From positions 124,001 through 188,000 of the forward strand of contig JAOWBW010001807.1 of the NCBI GenBank assembly GCA_026119855.1: a stretch of 64,000 bases of DNA. The letters are read 5' to 3'. The notes beneath the pieces were generated by a model that saw nothing but the letters and a program-made list of their open reading frames with translations, did not search any database and was not told the origin of the DNA. The stretch is from Campanula takesimana (taxonomy: Eukaryota; Streptophyta; Magnoliopsida; Asterales; Campanulaceae). Position numbers and translations under genes: made by a program. Of the stretch, positions 32,566 through 42,835 are shown piece after piece; within the stretch, counting starts at the first letter, position 1; the number at the start of each line of letters is the position of its first letter.

Positions 32566-32628
32566 ATTGATTTTTGTAAGTACTACCTATGTCCCCAAGC
32601 GAGTCCATTTCTATACTCCCCCTCCGCT

Positions 32629-33204
32629 TAGACGTGTCCATGCCGGTTAACCGCCGGTTAATTTTACCGGTAATCCCTAACCGTGGAGTAACCTTCTAAC
32701 CGCCACATCCGGTTACGGTTATCCGGTTAACGGTTAAACCGGTTAAGCCGGTTTTGCCGGTTAACCCGGTTATGAGACTTTTTCAATTATTTATTTTTTT
32801 TATTTTAAAAAGAAACCGTTTTTTATGATTTTGTTAGAAAATTGACTAAAAATCATTAAGAAACTAACTGAAAATGAAATAAAAACACCAATTTTGTTAG
32901 AAAACTAACTGAAATCGTTAAAAAAACTGACTGAAATTGTTAAAAAAAACTGATTGTAATTCTTAAAACTAACTCGAAAATGGTAAGAAACTGACGGTTA
33001 CTATAGACGGTTGAACCGGCGGTTAGCTTCCCGGTTATAACCGCCGGTTGACGGTTATCAAAATGGACTAACCTTAACCGAACCTTGAAAATACGGTTGA
33101 CGGTTGAGACGGTTCACGGTCAACCGGTTAGCCGGGTTTGACCGGTTTTGACCGGTTAAAAAATCTCCGGTTAGCCGGTTCCGGTTAGATTTTGGACACG
33201 TCTA
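32629..33204. mobile_element. hAT MITE with TAGACGTGTCC ends
   Basis: Ends TAGACGTGTCCATGCCGG and GGACACGTCTA with a perfect 8-bp duplication CCTCCGCT (32621-32628 and 33205-33212). The arms are filled with GGTTAACCGG/CCGGTTA motifs that would fold back. It lies in a Stowaway-like sequence whose left end is CTCCCCCTCCGCTCC. 576 bp, non-coding. Confidence 0.9.
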
Positions 33205-33212
33205 CCTCCGCT

Positions 33213-33430
33213 CCAAAATAAATATCACATTTGGACAACAATTTTGATCTAAAACAAGTGTCACTTTTGAGCCATATGTCGTTTTTAACTTTGCATTGAA
33301 ACTTGTTTTGTTTCATTAATTGTTTGGTCCAAAATAAGTGTCATTTTTAGCTAAATATCATTTTTAACCTTGCATTGAAGCTTATTTTGTTTCATTAATT
33401 GTCTTTGTGTGAAATAATAATGTAGGAATG
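33213..33430. repeat. Two tandem units of about 80 bp
   Basis: AAAATAAGTGTCA...TTTTTAACTTTGCATTGAAACTTGTTTTG recurs once with few changes (about 33240-33320 and 33321-33405). It lies in the remainder of the Stowaway-like sequence split by the hAT MITE. Confidence 0.55.
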
Positions 33431-33600
33431 ATGCACACTTCATCAGGGCATATCTGACACTTTTATCAATAAATCACGGTAATAATTGCTTTTTTTAAAA
33501 GTTGTGTAAATGTAAAAAATAAACTGGTGGGAGTAATGATTTGTCGTCTTTGGCAAATCAATGCATACCAAGTTGGTATTATCGAAAAAAGTAAATTATA

Positions 33601-33866
33601 CTCCCTCCGTTTCATAATACATGTCATTTTAGACTCTTTCACACATATTAAGAAATGCAATTAATACATATTAAAAAGACATATGTGCCCCTAAAAGTAT
33701 CCAATTACCTAGGCATTTAAATGTTTATACAAAAAATAGTTCACAATAAATGAATAAGAGTATAATAGGTAAACAAGGGTAATTCTTTCCTGGTAATAGT
33801 AAAACGTCAAGTATTTTGGAACAAAAAATTGCTTCTAAAATGTCATGTATTATGAAACGGAGAGAG
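33601..33866. mobile_element. Stowaway MITE
   Basis: Ends CTCCCTCCGTTTCATAATAC and GTATTATGAAACGGAGAGAG with TA on both sides. The interior contains CACACATATTAAGAAATGCA, shared with 2151-3167, 3181-3446 and 33887-34161. Confidence 0.85.
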
Positions 33867-33886
33867 TATACTAGTAGTACTTGTTA

Positions 33887-34161
33887 CTCCATCTGTCTCA
33901 AAATATATGTCGTTTTGGAGTGTTTCACACATATTAAGAAATGTCATTAATGCATACGAAGAAGTCTTAAATACCCCTAAAGTAATTCAACTACCTAGGT
34001 AATTAAATGATTAGGTAAAAGATACGTTCACTATCATTATTAAGGGTATAATTGGTATAAAGCAATAAAAAAACTTTGAAAATAGTGAAACGATAAATAT
34101 TTTGAAACAAAATTTAACTCCCAAAACGACATCTACTTTAAGAATTTGGAGTCGGAGGGAG
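33887..34161. mobile_element. Stowaway MITE
   Basis: Left end CTCCATCTGTCTCAAAATAT; right end AATTTGGAGTCGGAGGGAG; TA on both sides. Same family as the neighbour 20 bp to the left. Confidence 0.8.
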
Positions 34162-34452
34162 TATTACTGAATAAGTAATAATAGCTACCCTGATCACAAA
34201 TCACATCCACATACTTAATGCCATATGTACCCCGATGTTGCATACACTTGTAAGATCAAGGGCCCGTTGTCTCACAATAATGTTTCTGTAATAACCGGAA
34301 TTTAATTTATTTATTTATATTATTTTCGATTTTGTTAAACTAATTAAATGATAATTAGAATTATAAAGTAACTTAAAGAAGTGGGCCCAAGGAATTGGAT
34401 TGGCCCAATATTTGTATTAGTAAACCCAACCCAATTAGGAATCAACCCAAGG

Positions 34453-34625
34453 TATAAATTAATGAGTTAGTCAACCTAAGAATTCTTTATTATCATAAAC
34501 TCATAAAAAAAAAAAAGAAAAGAAAAACCCTAGTTCTAAGTGTAGCCGCCGGCCGAGCATAAGGAGGGGGGAGAAGGGATTTTCCGGCCATCGTTTTGGA
34601 GATACAATCCGATCATTCTCAAGGT
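34453..34625 (+). promoter_or_regulatory. Candidate TATA box and leader exon with splice donor in the LTR
   Basis: TATAAATTAATG at 34453 is a good TATA box. About 170 bp downstream AAGGTAAGG gives a strong donor (GT at 34624-34625). A candidate acceptor TTTTGTTTTCAG ends at 36660, still in the LTR, so a 2-kb leader intron would remove most upstream AUGs. A second donor-like CAGGTAAGG lies near 35918. This is inference from consensus sequences only; the same signals are present in the 3' LTR. Confidence 0.45.
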
Positions 34626-35454
34626 AAGGTCAAATCCCATCTTCTAAAAATTATTTCATTGATTTTGAATTATTAAAACTTAATCTACGCATGATTTAAG
34701 AATATGAACAATAGGGTTTTTGCATGCTAGTGAAATAAGATAAAATTTTAAAGGATTTTGGAGTTGATCTAAATAGTATGGAAAATAAAATATAGTAATA
34801 TTGATATTAATTTATTTTAAGATTGATTTTATAACCTTGAATTAAATTGATTTATATTATGCGATGTTTGGGGAATTGAACATATAAATCATTGAGGTTG
34901 AATTGGGTTTATCAAAAGAAGAAAAAAATATGGATTTCCCCCAAGAACTAGTTTCGGCCGAATGGCCTAGATCATTGAAAATTTATTTTGTTGATTTAAA
35001 TGATCTTTGTTAAGTGTATTGTGAATAATATTGGTGTTTGGGAATTTAGAAAAATTTAAAGAACTAGAAAATTGATCAAATCAATGGATTATAGATCATG
35101 CATGTCTCGGCAATAGAGGTAAATCATGGGTGTTAAATTCAGTTTGAAGATGTTAAGAATTGGGACGGAAAGTTAGTGTTTCCGTTAAGTTTCTAACGGA
35201 AGGAAAACAAAAATCGTTAAAAGGATTGTTAACAAGTTAGAAAAATAACTTGAGGAAATAGAATAAACCCTTGGAAGACCTTAAAGTTAAAAAGTTAACA
35301 AGAAAGAATAAGATTAGAAATTTCAGTTAGTTTCCTAACAGAAAAGGACTAAACTGAAAAGAATTAAAGTTAGAAGGAATAAAAAGGAAACCTTTGAAGT
35401 TAGAAGGGCCTAAGTGATTAAAAAGAGAAACTTAGGGGACCTTATGAACAAAAA

Positions 35455-35745
35455 CCAAAGTCCAATGACCTTTCTGTAATTAAAGGAAACCTGAAGGACT
35501 GAATTGTAATTAATCCAAAGTTAAGGGACCAAGTTACAATTAAACTAAAGTCAAGGGACCTCCCTGCAATTAATCCAAAGTGGAAGGACTAAATTGCAAT
35601 TGAATTAAAATTGAAGGACCAATCTGCAATTAATCCAAAGTTGAAGGACTAAATTGCAATTAAACCAAAGTTGAGGGACCAAATTGTAATTAACTCAAAG
35701 TCAGAGGACTTAATTGCAATTACATAAAGTTAAAGGACTGACTAG
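35455..35745. repeat. Tandem 31-bp units in the LTR (5' copy)
   Basis: About nine diverged units of the form AAAGTTGAAGGACTAAATTGCAATTAATCC, with the alternatives GAGGGACCAA and CAATTAAACC. The same block lies at about 44010-44285 in the 3' LTR. Arrays of this kind are often enhancer-like in LTRs; the role here is unknown. Confidence 0.75.
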
Positions 35746-36950
35746 TAAATTAAAGTCAGAAACTTAAACGTAAAGAAAGAAGTAACGAAGTAAAGAAGTT
35801 AAACTGCATCTCTCAGTTAACTAAGAAGAAATAGTTAACGATATAGAGAGTACTAAAGTAAATTACTCCGTGCCTTGTAGATTTGCACAGAGGGGAGATT
35901 GCGAGGAAAAAGCAATTCAGGTAAGGGATTACGTTCCTTACAGTATTTGAACTCCTGTTTATTGGAATTCGGTATTTCTTTCTAAAGACAGCTATCAGTA
36001 TGGCATGATAGTATTTGAATGAACTCTGCGTTATTAAACGTTCCTTGAAATAATCTATACTTAGTGATGTCCCCATCGATCTACTAAGTATCGAAGTTTG
36101 AAACTTGTATCACATACTTGTACCATGGTATGTTCTAATTTTAACTTGTAAGTTAACTACTTACTTGTTAAGGCATCCAATGTCCAGTTAGAAAAGACAT
36201 TGACGGACAGTCCAGTTAGAAAAGACTCGTCCTTAAACTAGGGATTGCATGAGTGATCACATGCCTTCTCTCAGGAATTGTCTGATTACAAGGATGATTC
36301 TAGACCCCGAGCATATGTGTGTGGATACCATATATGTTTCGACCCACACTATTGGCTGAAGAAGCTAGGTGTACAAATTGTACCTTTGGCATTGAGGTTA
36401 TAATGTACGTTACCAAGGAATTGACGGAAACTTGAATGAATCCCTTTGGATTGTAGTGCCATAATCCTTTGAAAGTGAAATCTTAAAAGTAATAAGACTG
36501 TATTGTTCTGCAGCCTTGAATCCAAAAGTAACTGAACCTATCTTTGAAAAGTTATTCTAAGTATTCGTTCTGGTCGTCTCTCCTTAGTAACCGGAGAGGC
36601 CACGTATGAACTTACTGAGCATTCGTTCGCTCATCCCTTCTCTATAAATTTTGTTTTCAGGATTTAAGTAGAAGGACAAGACGAGGAAAGCAGCCGTAGA
36701 AAGACGGTGGATTGAAGATTCTTCATTTAGTAGTTTTAAGTACATTTACTTTGATGTAAGTTGAAGTACATTAATGGTTAGGGTTGTTACCTACCAAGAC
36801 AAGTTTAAGTTACGCTTCCGCTATTGTTTGAATTTATGGTTAAATAAGGGACCGTTGTGAACCCTAATTTGAAGTATTTATTATTGTTATTTATGGATAT
36901 TTAATGCCATTAAATGCTCAAGATACATTAAGAAAATTCGGGGTGTTACA

Positions 36951-36970
36951 GTTGGTATCAGAGCAATGGC
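36951..36970 (+). promoter_or_regulatory. Primer binding site of the Tekay-like element
   Basis: TTGGTATCAGAGCAATGG begins one base after the LTR terminal CA. TGGTATCAGAGC is complementary to the 3' end of plant initiator-Met tRNA. Confidence 0.93.
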
Positions 36971-37227
36971 TTTAGGTCTTATGGGAGAAAACTGGAAGTT
37001 AGGACTAATAGGGGAACTTAGTACTTGACTTGAATAAGATCTTACTTGAGGAAGTTCAAGTGATAAAGTCTAACTCTAGGAATAATACTAAGAGTGTACA
37101 TAAAGTATGAATATACTTGGGAAATAGGAATCTCTTCATTGTATGTCTATTTACATTCTATTAATATGTTATAATGGAATCTTGGGGCTATGTACTAACT
37201 AAGTTTACCATTGGTGTGTGTAGGATC

Positions 37228-37680
37228 ATGCCGAGGAGACCCATGAAGTCGGTAAGGTACAGTGCTACTCTAAGGGAGGAAATAGAAGCTAAAGAGGAGA
37301 TTATTAAACAGCTAACTAAGGAGCTTCGCTCAGCGAAAAGAGAGCTTAGGAAGGAGACTCGAGGAGTCGACAGCTTACAGAATGTCATCAAAGAACGCGA
37401 TGAGGACATGATGTATGTGGAAGGAAAGTTAGCAGTACAGCTGAAGAAGGTCAAAGGCCTAGAAAGCCATGTGGTTAGAGCTAACCGCGAATGGAATCGA
37501 ATCAGTGTGCAACTGGTGGATGAGATAGAACAAAATAATGAACTGAAAAAGAAGATAGATGAACAAGAAGCTTATGAAGAAGAGCTTAGGACTTCAGGCT
37601 ATCAGATTTGGGCTGAGAAGTTAGAATTGCAAGAAAAATATGACCAACTTGCAGCAGAACATGCACACTGTGGGAAGTGA
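37228..37680 (+). CDS. Accessory coiled-coil ORF of the Tekay-like element
   Basis: The 150-codon frame from the ATG at 37228 (MPRRPMKSVRY) lies between primer site and gag in sense orientation. An upstream in-frame ATG at 37174 would add 18 residues, but GTGTGTAG just before 37224 looks like a splice acceptor, so I prefer the second. From about residue 15 to the end the product is a charged, heptad-like helix rich in E, K and L (for example KEEIIKQLTKELRSAKREL), a predicted coiled coil. No signal peptide, membrane segment or zinc motif. It ends about 590 bp before gag. I do not recognise a family; it is not a standard part of gag-pol. It may be an element-encoded gag-associated or regulatory protein, which is inference. 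Confidence 0.65.
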   Translation: MPRRPMKSVRYSATLREEIEAKEEIIKQLTKELRSAKRELRKETRGVDSLQNVIKERDEDMMYVEGKLAVQLKKVKGLESHVVRANREWNRISVQLVDEIEQNNELKKKIDEQEAYEEELRTSGYQIWAEKLELQEKYDQLAAEHAHCGK

Positions 37681-38266
37681 TGAAATTAGTGACAGATAGT
37701 TATAAGAATAGGTTCTTTTGCTTTATTATTAGGGGAGTAATACAGTTAGAATTTTTCTTATGTTAAAGTTGAATTTTGGGTGTATTTTGGGATGTTTAAA
37801 TCTCACACCTTAGTTGAATAAAGTTAATTATTTAAATTAAATACCCAAAAGTGTGAATTTACTATTGTTGTGTAAACAAAAGTTAACTTGTCGAGAAAAG
37901 ACAAGGGAAAGCATCGGAGTGATTCGAAATAATCTCCGTAACCATGGTACGAAGTAAGACGACCATTGGAATAAGTTAAAGCTAGTTAAGAAATAAAAAC
38001 TAGTGAAGTAAAGAATAATAAGCAACCAAGTAAAACGGTTGTAAATTATGAAGTATGAAAACTCCTGAACCGGAGAAGAAAGGTTAAGTAAACTAACCAC
38101 ATGTGAATCATGGTCTAGTACAAAAGACCTACGAACATGAATCAAAACTAACAAGTACCCGTTAGTAAAAGAATAAGTTAAAGTATACCATGAATACTGC
38201 ACGTATTTTGTAGTGATGAATATTGCTAGAGCACGAACCTGTTCTAAAGTAAAAATAAATCTGCAG

Positions 38267-41200
38267 ATGAATACCAGAAGCGGAAATAACAGGAACGGTG
38301 AGGGAAATGACAACACCGGTAATGCTGGAGGACAGTTGGATCCGGCCCTGGTAAACCTTTTGCAGACACTATCACAGACAGTAGCTGGGATAGGTCAAAC
38401 TGTTGCTGGAATTGCTCAACCACCACCACAAGCTCCATTACGAGATCCGTTGGAGCTATTTCAAAGGAGGAATCCGGACTCATTCTCGGACACTGCTAAA
38501 GAGAAACCTGAGGACTGGATTAAGAGCACCGAAAGAATATTCGAGACTCTGAATTGTACTGAGGAGCAGAAGGTAGTCTTTGCGACCTTTATGTTGAAAG
38601 GGAAGGCCCAAACTTGGTGGGAAGCGGAAAAGCGAGCTGCTGTGGCTCGTGGTGATGCAGCCTTTACTTGGACCAGATTTAAGGCTATTTTCAACGAAAA
38701 GTATTATCCCGCAAGCACGAGGAATGCTAAGATAACGGAATTCCTGACTTTGGTACAAGGGAGTATGACTGTAGCGGAGTATGGTGAGAAGTTCACTGAC
38801 TTACTAGAATTTGCGCCAAGATTCTTCGATACGGAAGAACAGAAGGCAAGAAAGTTTGAAGCGGGATTAAGTGATAGAGTTCGGTACCGAATCACATCGC
38901 TGGCTCTGCCTACGTACTCAGCGGTATTGGATAGGGCCAAGATAGTAGAACGGGAGTCGGATAACTACCGTAATCGACGGGAAGAGAAAGGCAAGGCAGG
39001 GACTGAAAGATCGGAAGGAAATAAGGGTGGTAAGGACCACAACAATAATAAGAGGAAAGCAGTGGATGACAGTCGAGACAAGGGCAGTCACGGGAACAAA
39101 CACTCCAACAACGGCCATGGTGGGAATGGTCGGAACTTTAATGACAACAAGCGTGAGTGGAACAAGGGCAAGGGCCAAGGTTTCATCAGTTATGATAAGT
39201 GCACTATTTGTGATGGAGCGCACAAATCAGAGGTTTGCTGGTATAAGGAACGGCAGTGTCACAACTGTAAGAAGGTGGGACATCCGAAGTGGAAGTGCCC
39301 AGAACCTAAGAAGGATGAACCGGCTGCGGGAAATAAAGACAACGGGGGAGGAAATGGTGGAGGCCGTGGCAGGGTGTACACCATGACCGCCAAAGCAGCT
39401 GGAGTTAATGCCGATCTTGTGGCAGGTACGATACAATTAAATTCCCGTGATGTTTATGTGTTAGTAGATACTGGCGCTACTCATTCAGTAGTTAGTAATG
39501 TTGTGGCAAGAAAGTTAAAACTACACCCAGAAAATTTAGAGATACCTTTAGTAATAGATACTCCTACTAAGGACGCTATCCCCATTACTACCTGTTATAG
39601 AAACTGCACTCTAGGGATAGGAGGCACGAATGTAAATATCGACCTCATTGAGCTAGACATGTCAGAATTCGACATAATCCTGGGAATGGATTGGTTGGCT
39701 TTGCATCAAGCCAAAGTGGACTGTCAAAAGAAAATAATGACGTTCCTAGGAGAGGGAGGTAAAGAGTACAGATTTGTGGGTTCAAGGCCGAGGAAAAGGA
39801 TAGGCTTAATCTCGGTGATGAAGGCCCGTAAAATGTTGAGGAAAGGATGTGTAGGATTTCTGGCACACATAGGTGAAACAGAAGAAAGAGGAGTAACGTT
39901 AGAGTCGCTCGAAGTAGTGAATGAATTTCAAGACGTATTTTCGGAGGATTTACCTGGTATACCACCAGTGAGGGAAGTAGAGTTTTCCATTGACCTAGTA
40001 CCAGAAACCACACCTATTTCGAGAGCACCGTACAGGATGGCTCCAACAGAGTTGAAAGAACTAAAGGAGCAGTTACAAGAATTGTTAGACAAGGGGTTGA
40101 TTAGACCGAGTGTATCACCATGGGGTGCACCGGTACTATTTGTGAAGAAGAAAGATGGATCTATGAGACTGTGTATTGACTATAGAGAATTGAATAAAGT
40201 GACGGTTAGGAACCAATACCCTCTGCCGAGAATTGATGACTTGTTTGATCAATTGAGGGGAGCATGTTACTTTTCAAAGATTGATCTTAGATCCGGATAC
40301 CATCAGCTGAGAGTTAAGGATGTGGACGTGGCAAAGATAGCGTTTAGGACGAGGTATGGGCATTATGAGTTTGTCGTGATGCCATTTGGGTTAACGAACG
40401 CACCAGTCGCATTCATGGAGTTGATGAATAGAATATTTCAAGAATACTTAGACAAATGTGTAATAGTATTCATTGATGATATTCTGGTGTACTCGAAGAC
40501 AAAGGAGGAGCATACTGAACATTTGAGGATAGTGCTAGAAATTTTGAGGAGACAGAAATTGTATGCGAAATTTAAGAAATGTGAATTCTGGTTGGAGAAA
40601 GTCGCATTTTTGGGGCACGTAGTGTCGAAAGAAGGAATTTCTGTGGATCCGACGAAGGTAGAAGCAATAATGGATTGGGAAAGGCCTACTACGGTAACCG
40701 AAATAAGAAGTTTCTTGGGTTTAGCTGGTTACTATAGAAGGTTCGTAGAGGGATTTTCGAAGTTATCTGGACCATTGACGAAGCTGACGCAGAAGGCAGC
40801 TAAGTTTGTTTGGTCAGAAGAATGTGAACGAAGTTTTCAGGAGTTAAAGAATAGACTGGTATCTGCACCAGTATTAACACTACCGACAGGGACGGAAGGT
40901 TTTGTTATCTACAGTGATGCGTCGTTGAAGGGACTAGGCTGTGTACTGATGCAAAATGAGAAGGTGATAGCATATGCATCTAGGCAGTTGAAGGTGCATG
41001 AAAGGAATTACCCGACCTATGATCTGGAATTAGCAGCAGTAGTGTTTGCATTGAAAATTTGGAGACATTATCTGTATGGCGTGAAATGCCAGATTTTTAC
41101 GGATCATAAGAGCCTCAAATACATCTTCACGCAGAAAGAATTAAATATGAGACAACGGAGGTGGTTAGAACTTCTCAAGGATTACGACTGTGAAATATTG

Positions 41201-42790
41201 TATCATCCTGGGAAAGCCAACAAGGTGGCAGATGCCCTAAGTAGGAAGAATCATGGAATGTTGGCAACGTTAATCTCCAAGGGGGTAAGCATATGGAAGG
41301 ATGTCAAGGAGATGGACGTGATAGTAAAAGTAAACGGGTATTTGGCTCAACTGACGTTACAACCTGCATTGTTGGGCAGAATTACAGAGGCACAAGAATT
41401 AGACGAGGAGAGAGAAGCTCTAATCGGGAAAGGGCAAGCAAAAGATCTTCATATGGGTGAAGATGGAATTCTGAGATATCAAAAGAGAGTGTGGGTGCCA
41501 AGCAATGATGAGATCAAGAGAGAGATACTAAGAGAAGCTCATTGCTCGAAGTTCTCTGTACATCCGGGAAGTACTAAAATGTATAGAGATTTAAAGGAAG
41601 CATATTGGTGGAATAACATGAAGAATGACGTGGCAGAGTATGTGCATAGATGCCTGACGTGCCAACAAGTTAAGAGTGAACATCAGAAGCCAGCAGGGTT
41701 ACTGCAGTCATTACCAATTCCCGAATGGAAGTGGGAGAATATTGCTATGGATTTCGTAAGTGGGTTGCCAAAGACGGTAGGAAAGTATGATGCCATATGG
41801 GTTATAGTAGATCGATTGACTAAGTCAGCACATTTTCTGGCAATCAAGAAGACTGATTCGTTGGAGAAGTTAGCCAAGTTGTACATCGACGAAATAGTAA
41901 GGTTACATGGGATCCCGGTCACAATCGTATCTGATCGAGATGCTAGGTTCACTTCGAAGTTTTGGAACAGCCTACAAGAAGCAATGGGAACAGAGTTGAC
42001 CATGAGTACGGCGTTTCACCCACAGACAGATGGGCAGTCGGAAAGGACTATCCAGACGTTGGAAGACATGCTGAGGGCTACTTCGTTAGATTGGCCAAAC
42101 GCATGGGACGAACACTTACCGTTAGTAGAATTCGCATACAACAACAGCTTTCACGCAAGCATTGGGATGGCTCCATATGAAGCGTTGTATGGGAGGAAGT
42201 GTAGATCACCGGCGTGTTGGGATGAAGTCGGTGAGAGGAAGTTAAGTGGACCGGAACTCGTACAAGTCACGGCGGATAAGGTACAACAGATTCGAAAGTG
42301 GCTGCAGACTGCGCAAAGTAGGCAGAAATCTTACGCAGACAATAGAAGGCGAGAACTGGAATTTCAACCAGGGGATCGAGTATTCCTAAAGATATCACCC
42401 ACGAAGGGAGTTATGCGTTTTGGGATTAAGGGAAAGTTAAGTCCACGATATGTGGGACCGTTCGAAATTCTTGATAAGATCGGGGAAGTGGCTTATCGAT
42501 TGGCGTTACCGCCGGTATTAGCGGGAGTGCATAATGTGTTCCATGTCTCCATTCTAAGGAAGTATATTCACGATCCGAGTCATGTGATTGAATACAAGCA
42601 GTTAAGAGTTCGGGCAGATTTGACGTACGATGAACGACCAATCAAGATCGTCGACAGAAAAGACGAGGTCATAAGAAAACGTACGGTTCCCTATGTAAAA
42701 GTGCAATGGAGCAATCACTCAGAAAGAGAAGCGACATGGGAACAAGAAAGTGAAATGCGCGAATTGTACCCGGACATCTTCTCGGATTAA
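38267..42790 (+). CDS. Intact gag-pol polyprotein with C-terminal chromodomain
   Basis: The frame is open from 38213. I choose the ATG at 38267 (MNTRSGNNRNG) because TCTGCAG directly before it resembles a splice acceptor and the peptide fits a gag start. Numbered from 38213, domains are: retrotransposon gag (about 80-200), zinc knuckle CHNCKKVGHPKWKCP (about 350), aspartic protease VDTGATHSVV (about 419), reverse transcriptase from about 630 with YFSKIDLRSGYHQ and the catalytic FIDDILVYSK (about 755), RNase H YSDASLKGLGCVL (about 900), the integrase HHCC zinc region (about 1117-1150), the DDE core (MDFVSGLP, VSDRDARF, QSERTIQ), a GPY/F-type region RYVGPFEILDKIG, and a group II chromodomain (about 1470-1525) with YVKVQW and EATWE. 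No stop or frameshift. Gag and pol are fused in one frame, as in many chromoviruses. Confidence 0.97.
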   Translation: MNTRSGNNRNGEGNDNTGNAGGQLDPALVNLLQTLSQTVAGIGQTVAGIAQPPPQAPLRDPLELFQRRNPDSFSDTAKEKPEDWIKSTERIFETLNCTEEQKVVFATFMLKGKAQTWWEAEKRAAVARGDAAFTWTRFKAIFNEKYYPASTRNAKITEFLTLVQGSMTVAEYGEKFTDLLEFAPRFFDTEEQKARKFEAGLSDRVRYRITSLALPTYSAVLDRAKIVERESDNYRNRREEKGKAGTERSEGNKGGKDHNNNKRKAVDDSRDKGSHGNKHSNNGHGGNGRNFNDNKREWNKGKGQGFISYDKCTICDGAHKSEVCWYKERQCHNCKKVGHPKWKCPEPKKDEPAAGNKDNGGGNGGGRGRVYTMTAKAAGVNADLVAGTIQLNSRDVYVLVDTGATHSVVSNVVARKLKLHPENLEIPLVIDTPTKDAIPITTCYRNCTLGIGGTNVNIDLIELDMSEFDIILGMDWLALHQAKVDCQKKIMTFLGEGGKEYRFVGSRPRKRIGLISVMKARKMLRKGCVGFLAHIGETEERGVTLESLEVVNEFQDVFSEDLPGIPPVREVEFSIDLVPETTPISRAPYRMAPTELKELKEQLQELLDKGLIRPSVSPWGAPVLFVKKKDGSMRLCIDYRELNKVTVRNQYPLPRIDDLFDQLRGACYFSKIDLRSGYHQLRVKDVDVAKIAFRTRYGHYEFVVMPFGLTNAPVAFMELMNRIFQEYLDKCVIVFIDDILVYSKTKEEHTEHLRIVLEILRRQKLYAKFKKCEFWLEKVAFLGHVVSKEGISVDPTKVEAIMDWERPTTVTEIRSFLGLAGYYRRFVEGFSKLSGPLTKLTQKAAKFVWSEECERSFQELKNRLVSAPVLTLPTGTEGFVIYSDASLKGLGCVLMQNEKVIAYASRQLKVHERNYPTYDLELAAVVFALKIWRHYLYGVKCQIFTDHKSLKYIFTQKELNMRQRRWLELLKDYDCEILYHPGKANKVADALSRKNHGMLATLISKGVSIWKDVKEMDVIVKVNGYLAQLTLQPALLGRITEAQELDEEREALIGKGQAKDLHMGEDGILRYQKRVWVPSNDEIKREILREAHCSKFSVHPGSTKMYRDLKEAYWWNNMKNDVAEYVHRCLTCQQVKSEHQKPAGLLQSLPIPEWKWENIAMDFVSGLPKTVGKYDAIWVIVDRLTKSAHFLAIKKTDSLEKLAKLYIDEIVRLHGIPVTIVSDRDARFTSKFWNSLQEAMGTELTMSTAFHPQTDGQSERTIQTLEDMLRATSLDWPNAWDEHLPLVEFAYNNSFHASIGMAPYEALYGRKCRSPACWDEVGERKLSGPELVQVTADKVQQIRKWLQTAQSRQKSYADNRRRELEFQPGDRVFLKISPTKGVMRFGIKGKLSPRYVGPFEILDKIGEVAYRLALPPVLAGVHNVFHVSILRKYIHDPSHVIEYKQLRVRADLTYDERPIKIVDRKDEVIRKRTVPYVKVQWSNHSEREATWEQESEMRELYPDIFSD

Positions 42791-42814
42791 GAATTGTCAA
42801 AGTTTGAGGACAAA

Positions 42815-42835
42815 CTTCTTTTAAGGGGGTAAGAA
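42815..42835 (+). promoter_or_regulatory. Polypurine tract of the Tekay-like element
   Basis: TTTTAAGGGGGTAAGAA directly precedes the 3' LTR and would prime plus-strand synthesis. It lies 30-45 bp after the gag-pol stop codon. Confidence 0.85.

Larger units (their letters stand above)
34287..36950 (+). repeat. 5' LTR of the Tekay-like element
   Basis: 2664 bp. It contains a candidate TATA box (34453-34459), a block of about nine tandem 31-bp units (about 35455-35745) and potential splice sites described separately. It carries no protein-coding region that I can support. Confidence 0.96.

Noticed and set aside
35813..36076. 87-codon frame in both LTRs of the Tekay-like element (minus strand)
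   Set aside because: The two copies are identical only because the LTRs are. The frame is antisense, short and without motif.
37837..38316. 159-codon open frame on the minus strand
   Set aside because: It lies antisense across the region between the coiled-coil ORF and gag, overlaps the gag start and has no motif; composition explains it.
38244..40013. Minus-strand frames opposite gag and protease
   Set aside because: Shadows of the intact gag-pol frame; no independent evidence.
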